From positions 1 to 38,409 of the forward strand of contig CALBGI010000064.1 of NCBI GenBank assembly GCA_937893675.1: a stretch of DNA of 38,409 bases, in the 5' to 3' direction. Source of the stretch: an uncultured Blautia sp. Its GTDB lineage: Bacteria > Bacillota > Clostridia > Lachnospirales > Lachnospiraceae. Under the pieces are notes generated by a model. It searched no databases and was not told the origin of the DNA. It was given only the letters and a program-made list of their open reading frames with translations. A program made the position numbers and the translations under genes. Every line of letters starts with the position of its first letter. Positions within the stretch are counted from its first letter, which is position 1. Below are positions 32,646-38,409 of this stretch, piece after piece.

Positions 32646-34913
32646 TTATTTTTTGTTGTTTTTCCCTGTGGAAACCGCTGCTTTTCCTGTGAATTTCTTC
32701 TTCATCACAAGCCACAGCGCACCTGTGATGCATACGGAAGAGTATGCACCGCAGACAATACCCACGATCAGCGGCAGAGCGAACTCCCGGATCGAAGACA
32801 CACCCATGATATACAGGACCGCAACCATGACAAAGGTTGTGAAAGAAGTATAGATACTTCTGGTCAGCGTCTGCGTGATGCTGGCATTTACCACTTCCTC
32901 CAGCCCCTCCGTGCGTTTGCTGCCATGCAGGTTCTCGCGGATACGGTCAAAAATAACAATCGTCGCATTAATAGAATAACCCACGATCGTCAGCATACAT
33001 GCAATAAAGGTATTTCCCACCGAAACTCTGGCGATCGCATAAAAGGCCAGTACCACCAGAACATCGTGAAGCAGAGCAATAACCGCGCTGCTCGCGAAAC
33101 GGATGTCCTTAAACCGGAACCAGATATAGAGAAGCATAAAGATGGTTGCCACGATCACCGCTACAAAGGCATCCTTTCGCATCTCACTGCTGACAGTTGC
33201 AGAAATGCTTTCTGCGGAAATCAGACTTTCATCCACGCCGAATTCTTCTACAAGCGCCTTGTTGAGCTGTTCTCTCTCGTCCAGATCCAAAGCTCTTGTC
33301 TTGATGATCACCTGATTGGTTCCCACAACCTTCGTCGGCTGCACGTTTTTGTCACCGGTTACCTTCTCCACCAGAGGCGTCACCTCGGAATCAATCTGTT
33401 TGATATCCATATCCTCGTTGAATGTTACGTTGGTGGAGGTTCCGCCGGAAAACTCCAGGCTGTAGTTCAGCGCCTTGCCCTCGGTATTGTGATGGATCAG
33501 CATGGCTGCCGGTCCGCAGATCACCATTACAAGGGACAGAATGAAAAATACCTTGCGCTTGCCGACAAAATCAATGGCTTTGTGCGTTTTTGCCGCTCCG
33601 TAAAATTTCGCGTCCCGCACGCCCACTGCATAGATCGCATTGATGACAAGTCTTGACACAACCAATGCGGTAAACATGGAAATGACAATACCAAGCGCCA
33701 GGGTGTAGGCAAAGCCCTTCACGGTACCGGAGCCCAGCCACATCAGTACAACGGCTGCGATCAGGGTTGTGATGTTTCCGTCAAAAATCGCGGAAAAGGC
33801 CTTTGAAAAGCCGCTCTTAATGGCTGTGCGCACGGACATTCCCGCGCCGATCTCTTCCCTGATACGCGCATAGATGATAACGTTTGCGTCCACCGCCATT
33901 CCGATGCCAAGAATGATGCCGGCAATTCCGGGAAGGGTCAGGGTGATATCAAAGGCGTTGAGGGTGATCAGCATCAGGGCTGTGTAAAGGATCAGTGCCA
34001 CACCTGCCACAGCACCGGGCACGCGGTATGCAAGGATCATGAAAAGAATGACGATCGCAAGCCCGATCCCGGCTGCCAGCACACTGGTCTCAATGGCCTC
34101 CTCGCCAAGCTGCGCTGCCACTACGCTGGAACGAAGCTCCTCCAGCTCCAGGCTCAGAGAACCGATCCGAATATAAGATGCAAGCTCCTGGGCTTCCTGT
34201 GTGTCTTTCATTCCGGTGATCTGCGCTGTGCCGCCCCCGATCTCCTCTTCTACATTGGGTGCGCTCAAAATACCGTTGTCATAGACAATGGCAATCTGTT
34301 TTCCCACATTTTCCTTGGTGGCCTCGGCAAATTTTTTCTTGCCTTCGCTTGTCAGATTCAGGCTGACTGCATACTGCTGCGCGCCTGACTGCGGATCCTG
34401 AAACGCTCCGCCCTCTGCATCTGCCACATCGGTTCCTTCCAGAACCACAGAGCCTGCCTCGCGGATCTCATCGAGATCTCTTGCCAGCTTGTAGCCGCTG
34501 GGCTCTGTCACACCGTCGTAAACAAAGTTCTCATTTCCGTCTGCATCCGTCTGCTCAATAAAGCACAGGGAGCCCGGTTTTCCCAGCTCTTCCAGAATGG
34601 CGTTGGCGTCTGTCACTCCGGGAATCTCCACGCTGATGCGGTTTCCTCCCTCCAGATATACCTGCGCCTCTGTGCTGTACTGCTCCACACGTTTCTGCAG
34701 CTTATATCTGGTATCTGCCAGATCCTCGCTGCTGGGATTTTCTTCCTTGGCCTGGTAGGTGATGCTCACACCGCCGGACAGGTCAAGACCTGTGTTGATA
34801 TTCTTTGCCGCACCTGTGCCGGTGGGACCTAAGCCTACTGCTGCAGTGTAGCCGAGAAATACGGTTATCAGTACAGTCAACAGGAGTACAATTACTCCAT
34901 TTCTTTTCTTCAT
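32646..34913 (-). CDS. secDF: Protein translocase SecDF (fused SecD and SecF)
   Basis: This 755-residue membrane protein uses the proton gradient to pull secreted proteins outward after SecA. SecD part: first helix, DLSGGVSITYQ, a large outer P1 domain (about 40-255), then helices with GMAVDANVIIYARIREE. SecF part from about 455: IDFVGKRKVFF, ALNYSLEFSGGTS, and IVGYSINATIVIFDRIREN. Fusion of the two is common in Firmicutes. It starts 19 bases after scfB with AGAAGGG before the ATG. SCIFF loci are often found beside secDF, and this arrangement may export the modified peptide; that link is inference. Confidence 0.96.
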   Translation of the reverse strand: MKKRNGVIVLLLTVLITVFLGYTAAVGLGPTGTGAAKNINTGLDLSGGVSITYQAKEENPSSEDLADTRYKLQKRVEQYSTEAQVYLEGGNRISVEIPGVTDANAILEELGKPGSLCFIEQTDADGNENFVYDGVTEPSGYKLARDLDEIREAGSVVLEGTDVADAEGGAFQDPQSGAQQYAVSLNLTSEGKKKFAEATKENVGKQIAIVYDNGILSAPNVEEEIGGGTAQITGMKDTQEAQELASYIRIGSLSLELEELRSSVVAAQLGEEAIETSVLAAGIGLAIVILFMILAYRVPGAVAGVALILYTALMLITLNAFDITLTLPGIAGIILGIGMAVDANVIIYARIREEIGAGMSVRTAIKSGFSKAFSAIFDGNITTLIAAVVLMWLGSGTVKGFAYTLALGIVISMFTALVVSRLVINAIYAVGVRDAKFYGAAKTHKAIDFVGKRKVFFILSLVMVICGPAAMLIHHNTEGKALNYSLEFSGGTSTNVTFNEDMDIKQIDSEVTPLVEKVTGDKNVQPTKVVGTNQVIIKTRALDLDEREQLNKALVEEFGVDESLISAESISATVSSEMRKDAFVAVIVATIFMLLYIWFRFKDIRFASSAVIALLHDVLVVLAFYAIARVSVGNTFIACMLTIVGYSINATIVIFDRIRENLHGSKRTEGLEEVVNASITQTLTRSIYTSFTTFVMVAVLYIMGVSSIREFALPLIVGIVCGAYSSVCITGALWLVMKKKFTGKAAVSTGKNNKK

Positions 34914-34932
34914 TGCTTTTCCCTTCTTTCTC

Positions 34933-36297
34933 TTATTCTGCCAGCGCGGCTTTGATCATGATCGCGCACTCCACGCGCTTGCGCTGGAGCTCGCATCCGA
35001 TCTCATAATTCCCCTTGATATCTCCCTGGAAATGGTAGGCGTTTGCCGCACAGCCGCCGCTGCAGTAAAATCTCGCAAAGCATTCCTTGCATTCCGGTTT
35101 TGTGTAGACACAGCAGCCGGCAAACTCTTTCTGGATCTCCGGCCTGGTGATTCCCTCGTCCACATTTCCCATAAGGTACTCTTCCTCTCCCACAAACTGA
35201 TGGCAGGGATACAGGTCGCCCCAGGGCGTCACAGCCAGATATTCCGTTCCCGAACCACAGCCGGAAAGCCGCTTGTATACACAAGGACCACCAGTCAGGT
35301 CGATCATAAAATGGAAGAAATTAAAGCCTCTTCCCTCTTTTTCGCGGACAATCATCTCTTTTGCCAGCTTGTCATATTCCTCAAGGATCTGGGGAATATC
35401 CTCCCTGCGGATCGCGTATTCCTCCGTGTCAGGAGCAACCACTGGCTCCACGGAGATCTGCTTGAATCCAAGGTCCGCCAGATGAAGCACATCCTTGGAA
35501 AAATCCAGGTTGTGATGGGTAAAGGTTCCTCTCACATAATATTTATCCTGGTTTCTGGACTCCGCAAACTTCTGAAATTTCGGCATGATCAGATCATAGC
35601 TTCCGGCTCCCTTCCGGAACGGACGCATAAAATCATGAACCTCTTTTCGGCCGTCCACGCTCAACACCACATTGGACATTTCTTTGTTGCAGAATTCCAT
35701 GACTTCATCGTTGAGAAGGACGCCGTTGGTGGTAAGCGTAAAACGGAACTTCTTGTTGTGGAGCTTCTCCTGCTCCCGCCCGTATTTTACCAGATCCTTC
35801 ACAACCTGCCAGTTCATCAGCGGCTCTCCGCCAAAGAAATCCACCTCCAGATTCTTTCTGGAACCAGAATTTGCGATCAGAAAATCCAGGGCCTTTTTGC
35901 CCACCTCGTAGGACATGATCGCACGCCTTCCATGATACTCGCCTTCTTCCGCAAAACAATAGCGGCAGGCAAGATTACAGTCATGCGCGATATGAAGACA
36001 GAGGGCCTTCACAACCGTCTGACGGTTGTCCATAAACTCCTCAATGGCATTTTCATAAATATCCTTTGTAAACAGCATCCCTTCCTGCTGAAGCTTCCTG
36101 CATTCCGCCACAGAGGTCTTTACTGCCTCTGCCGGATATGTACGGGAAAGCTGTTTCACAATCTCAGCTTCCTCCCTGCCCTCCTCCAGAAGAGGAAGCA
36201 CATCCCAGGTCACCTCATCCACCAGATGAATACATCCGCTGTTGATGTCCAGGACAATATTGTATCCGTTATTTTTGTATCGGTGAATCAGACTCAT
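34933..36297 (-). CDS. scfB: Radical SAM SCIFF-peptide maturase
   Basis: The 454-residue maturase installs thioether crosslinks in the SCIFF peptide. Residues about 1-85 resemble a peptide-binding (RRE-like) leader-recognition domain (HLVDEVTWDVLPLLEE). The radical SAM cluster motif is C107-x3-C111-x2-C114 (HDCNLACRYCF), followed by DFFGGEPLMNW. The C-terminal SPASM region carries many cysteines for auxiliary clusters (GGPCVYKRLSGCGSG, GDLYPCHQF, CCVYTKPECKECFARFYC). It follows scfA by 81 bases with a strong hairpin between them and has AAAGGA before the ATG. The SCIFF/maturase pair is near-universal in Clostridia. Confidence 0.96.
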   Translation of the reverse strand: MSLIHRYKNNGYNIVLDINSGCIHLVDEVTWDVLPLLEEGREEAEIVKQLSRTYPAEAVKTSVAECRKLQQEGMLFTKDIYENAIEEFMDNRQTVVKALCLHIAHDCNLACRYCFAEEGEYHGRRAIMSYEVGKKALDFLIANSGSRKNLEVDFFGGEPLMNWQVVKDLVKYGREQEKLHNKKFRFTLTTNGVLLNDEVMEFCNKEMSNVVLSVDGRKEVHDFMRPFRKGAGSYDLIMPKFQKFAESRNQDKYYVRGTFTHHNLDFSKDVLHLADLGFKQISVEPVVAPDTEEYAIRREDIPQILEEYDKLAKEMIVREKEGRGFNFFHFMIDLTGGPCVYKRLSGCGSGTEYLAVTPWGDLYPCHQFVGEEEYLMGNVDEGITRPEIQKEFAGCCVYTKPECKECFARFYCSGGCAANAYHFQGDIKGNYEIGCELQRKRVECAIMIKAALAE

Positions 36298-36325
36298 TTC
36301 TCTGAAATCCTTTCTAAGCGTAAGA

Positions 36326-36354
36326 TAAGCAGCGGGGACAAGCCCCGCTGCTTA
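36326..36354 (-). promoter_or_regulatory. Intercistronic hairpin between scfA and scfB
   Basis: A perfect 12 bp stem (TAAGCAGCGGGG with CCCCGCTGCTTA) closes a 5-base loop. On the minus strand it is followed by TCTTACGC, not a clean U-run. It may stabilise the scfA end of the transcript or partly stop transcription, giving more peptide than enzyme. Confidence 0.7.
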
Positions 36355-36378
36355 AGGTTTCACTGCCAAAAGCTGATA

Positions 36379-36519
36379 TTACTTCTGCTCGCAGCTCTGG
36401 TTGCCTACGGTACAGGATGTCTTGCAGGCAGACTGGCAGGATGTCTGGCACTCACCGCATCCGCCCTTTTTTACAGTGTTCTGCAGATTCTTTGTATTCA
36501 ATGTCTTGATATGTTCCAT
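36379..36519 (-). CDS. scfA: Six-cysteine peptide SCIFF
   Basis: A 46-residue ribosomal peptide precursor. The N-terminal leader (MEHIKTLNTKNLQNTVKKGG) is followed by a core with six cysteines at 21, 24, 28, 32, 36 and 43 (CGECQTSCQSACKTSC, then NQSC). This is the SCIFF pattern (six cysteines in about forty-five residues). Threonines next to cysteines, as in KTSCT, are the known type of thioether partner. AAGGAGG lies 7 bases before the ATG, and a sigma-A promoter is about 37 bases upstream. The maturase is the next gene. The biological role of SCIFF is not established. Confidence 0.96.
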   Translation of the reverse strand: MEHIKTLNTKNLQNTVKKGGCGECQTSCQSACKTSCTVGNQSCEQK

Positions 36520-36555
36520 TGCAGTATCCTCCTTATATAACTTTTATCTCCGCCT

Positions 36556-36584
36556 AGTATAGCATAAAACTCACCGCATGGAAA
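36556..36584 (-). promoter_or_regulatory. Promoter of scfA-scfB
   Basis: On the minus strand, TTTCCA (36579-36584), 17 bases, then TATACT (36556-36561), 37 bases before the scfA ATG, in the gap after the TIGR04086-like gene. Confidence 0.7.
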
Positions 36585-36606
36585 GTATTTTTTTCCGGCA
36601 TTTCTC

Positions 36607-36957
36607 TCAAGACAGCATTCCTCCGAGCGCTCCGCCGCCCAGGCACATCGCAAAGGTTGTGACCGCATGGCGAAAAGACATATCCCACTTTCCCTGTACG
36701 AGCACAGAAACCAGCAAAAGCAGGACAAAATATCCCAATCCCACAAGAAAGCCCCAGAAATACTTATTTTTTCTCAGAATTTTCCCGGCCATGAAACCGC
36801 CGAGAAAGCTTGACAGAACATAAGCCGCAAGAATTCCCGCCAGCATGGGAGCCTCTCCCAGATCAAACTGAAACAGAAGAAACGCCAGCAGAAGCAGAAA
36901 AATCCCGGTCATTCCGTAAGCAAAAAGCAAAGATTTCAAAACCGCTTTTACCTTCAT
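36607..36957 (-). CDS. TIGR04086-type small membrane protein
   Basis: The protein has 116 residues and four hydrophobic helices (about 8-30, 35-55, 65-88, 95-115). The segment SSFLGGFMAGKILRKNKYFWG and the C-terminal GGGALGG pattern match a family usually found beside SCIFF genes in Clostridia (TIGR04086). Its function is unknown; the neighbourhood suggests a link to SCIFF or secretion. The ATG at 36957 uses GGGAGGG 8 bases upstream, which is buried in the 3' arm of a hairpin (36964-36992). Confidence 0.85.
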   Translation of the reverse strand: MKVKAVLKSLLFAYGMTGIFLLLLAFLLFQFDLGEAPMLAGILAAYVLSSFLGGFMAGKILRKNKYFWGFLVGLGYFVLLLLVSVLVQGKWDMSFRHAVTTFAMCLGGGALGGMLS

Positions 36958-36963
36958 AAAGCA

Positions 36964-36992
36964 ACCCTCCCACAGGCAATATATGGGAGGGT
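36964..36992 (-). promoter_or_regulatory. Hairpin covering the ribosome site of the small membrane protein
   Basis: A perfect 9 bp stem (ACCCTCCCA with TGGGAGGGT) and 11-base loop follow the surface protein stop by about 20 bases. The downstream arm contains the GGGAGGG ribosome binding site of the next gene. It may be a weak terminator (TTGCTTT follows), a translation block, or both. Confidence 0.6.
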
Positions 36993-37013
36993 CAACGCGA
37001 TTATTCCTTATGC

Positions 37014-38409
37014 TTATTTCTTTTTCTTCATAACCACAACTACGATTACTGCAATCACTGCCACTGCAAGCAGAATGACAAAGGGATAAATCATGGTGCT
37101 GTCGCCTGTTTTCACTGCTTTGGGATTCTGTGTTTTGCTGCCGGCGTTGTTGGATGCGCTGCTTCCTGTATAAGTGTTGCTGCTCACCTTGTCGTCCGCA
37201 TTGTCGCTGTCATCACCTGTCTGGTTGTTTGAGTTATCCGTACTTATCTGGTTGTCCGGACTGCCTGCGTTGCCGGCCTGTCCGCCGGTCTGGCTGCTTT
37301 CCCCAGTCACTGTGTTGCCGCCCGGTACCACCGGTCCCGTTTCCTGACCGCCCGCCGCAGGCGCTTTGGTAGGTACCGGTGTTGCCACTGGTACGCTCGG
37401 TGTGGGCGTTGCCGTCACATCCGGAGTGGAGGGCACTGCATTTCCGTATCCTTTGTCTCCAATTTCTCCGCCGACGATCGGCTTGCTTCCCGCAATTCCG
37501 AAAGGACTGAACGAATGGGTGCTGAACACCATGGTCGTTCCTTCCACACTGGGAATAATGGTCTCTGTTGCCCCATTTTCCAGAATATGCTCTACTGAAT
37601 AGTCATATCCGGCTTTTACCGGAACAGTAACGCTCACATACTGTCCATCCGGAATCTGATATTCCGTGTCATTTTTCAGATCCCAGAGCTGAAACTCGTA
37701 AGATTTGAAAATATCCGCACCTTCCGCATTTCGGAAGGAATACTCCTCGCCTCCGGAAACACGGAACTGAACATACCAGGGAAGATCTCCATGTACGGTA
37801 ATACCGTTGCTTGTATGGTTTTCTGCCGCCCGGGCTGCCTGTTCCTCCGGAGTCAGATTGTCCGCTGCCGAATCCGGCCGCTCTTCCTGTTCCGGCTGGG
37901 CAGGTGTATCAAAAATGTCAGGCGCTTCTGTAGGCGTCGGCTCCACCGGTGCCTCTGTGGGGGGAACTTCCGGCGTCTCTGTCACACCCGGCGTCTCAGC
38001 AGGAGGAAGCTCCGGTGTATCGGTCGGCAGAACCTCCGGCGTCTCTGTGGGTGGAACTTCCGGCGTTTCCGTAGGCAAAACCTCCGGTGTCTCTGTCGGC
38101 GGAACCTCCGGTGCTTCCGTAGGCAAAACCTCCGGTGTCTCTGTCGGCGGAACCTCCGGTGCTTCCGTAGGCAAAACCTCCGGCGTCTCTGTGGGTGGAA
38201 CTTCCGGCGTTTCCGTAGGCAAAACCTCCGGTGTCTCTGTCGGCGGAACCTCCGGTGCTTCCGTAGGCAAAACCTCCGGTGTCTCTGTCGGCGGAACCTC
38301 CGGTGCTTCCGTAGGCAAAACCTCCGGCGTCTCTGTGGGTGGAACTTCCGGCGTTTCCGTAGGCAAAACCTCCGGTGTCTCTGTCGGCGGAACCTCCGGT
38401 GCTTCCGTA
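37014..38409 (-). CDS. Repeat-rich surface-anchored protein (5' end outside window)
   Basis: The frame is open to the right edge, so the N-terminus is missing. From the edge inward: a Pro/Thr/Glu-rich stalk of 16-residue repeats (TEAPEVPPTETPEVLP), less regular Pro/Thr/Glu sequence, then a beta-rich domain of about 110 residues (SNGITVHGDLPWYVQFRVSG to FSTHSFSPFGIAG), a Gly/Ser/Thr/Asn linker, and a cell-wall sorting-type end: AVKTGD, a hydrophobic helix (IYPFVILLAVAVIAVIVVVV) and MKKKK. Sortase motifs are usually LPxTG; AVKTGD keeps only the TGD part, so anchoring by a divergent sortase or simple membrane retention are both possible. Proline-rich stalks lift adhesive domains above the wall. 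The binding target cannot be inferred. Confidence 0.87.
   Translation of the reverse strand, partial: TEAPEVPPTETPEVLPTETPEVPPTETPEVLPTEAPEVPPTETPEVLPTEAPEVPPTETPEVLPTETPEVPPTETPEVLPTEAPEVPPTETPEVLPTEAPEVPPTETPEVLPTETPEVPPTETPEVLPTDTPELPPAETPGVTETPEVPPTEAPVEPTPTEAPDIFDTPAQPEQEERPDSAADNLTPEEQAARAAENHTSNGITVHGDLPWYVQFRVSGGEEYSFRNAEGADIFKSYEFQLWDLKNDTEYQIPDGQYVSVTVPVKAGYDYSVEHILENGATETIIPSVEGTTMVFSTHSFSPFGIAGSKPIVGGEIGDKGYGNAVPSTPDVTATPTPSVPVATPVPTKAPAAGGQETGPVVPGGNTVTGESSQTGGQAGNAGSPDNQISTDNSNNQTGDDSDNADDKVSSNTYTGSSASNNAGSKTQNPKAVKTGDSTMIYPFVILLAVAVIAVIVVVVMKKKK
38038..38409. repeat. 48-base tandem repeats in a 144-base higher-order unit
   Basis: Units of 48 bases start at 38038, 38086, 38134, 38182, 38230, 38278, 38326 and 38374 and run off the window. 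Two variants exist; the variant with GTGGGTGGAAC recurs every third unit (38038, 38182, 38326), giving a 144-base period. Copies within each variant look identical, which points to recent expansion. Each unit encodes 16 residues in frame. Confidence 0.93.

Noticed and set aside
35032..36540. 502-codon plus-strand frame covering the SCIFF region
   Set aside because: It lies antisense to scfB and scfA; the minus-strand products match known families over their full length.
38038..38409. CRISPR-like regular repeat
   Set aside because: The units are contiguous with no unique spacers, stay in frame, and encode a Pro/Thr/Glu stalk, so this is a coding tandem repeat.

Overview
The window looks like chromosome of a gut-type member of the Lachnospiraceae (Clostridia, Bacillota). 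The reasons are AGGAGG-type ribosome binding sites and consensus sigma-A promoters, a SCIFF peptide with its radical SAM maturase, a fused SecDF, the recJ-apt-relA-hemZ-hisS-aspS gene order, and a sortase-type surface protein. Base composition is moderately GC. Almost all genes lie on the minus strand. The plus-strand exceptions are one response regulator (7189), one histidine kinase (12757) and one lipoprotein (20030). No gap between genes exceeds about 250 bases.

Region 1 (1-900) is a single-gene IS200-type insertion sequence with subterminal hairpins. A 5' hairpin covers the transposase ribosome binding site.

Region 2 (900-2970) is a LytTR response regulator and an AgrC-like histidine kinase. 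The kinase is split by a frameshift at a run of eight C.

Region 3 (2985-14031) is the most unusual part. Two sugar-type ABC permeases, an HlyD-like adaptor and a small MacB-like membrane protein form one minus-strand operon. Next come an OmpR-type response regulator (+), two tandem paralogous secreted proteins that join a propeller-like N-terminus to a solute-binding C-terminus (-), and a histidine kinase (+). No ABC ATPase is encoded in this block. Both divergent intergenic regions carry the same arrangement: paired 7-base boxes repeated every 11 bases, exactly 9 bases from each of four -10 elements. This marks the block as one two-component regulon.

Region 4 (14107-19788) is a MacAB-like efflux operon with two adaptors (one with an acidic repetitive tail, one with a 335-residue insertion), an ATPase and a permease. 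A tandem 11-base repeat lies upstream of its promoter. It is followed by a divergent lipoprotein gene (20030) whose protein is internally duplicated.

Region 5 (21275-32546) is housekeeping: recJ, then apt with its own promoter, relA/spoT, an MBL-fold hydrolase, hemZ, an HD-GYP protein, hisS, aspS and a TSUP-family permease, tightly packed.

Region 6 (32646-36957) is a TIGR04086-type membrane protein, the SCIFF peptide gene scfA (46 codons), its maturase scfB, and secDF.

Region 7 (37014 to the right edge) is the 3' part of a surface-anchored protein. Its Pro/Thr/Glu-rich repeats form 48-base units within a 144-base higher-order repeat that runs off the window.
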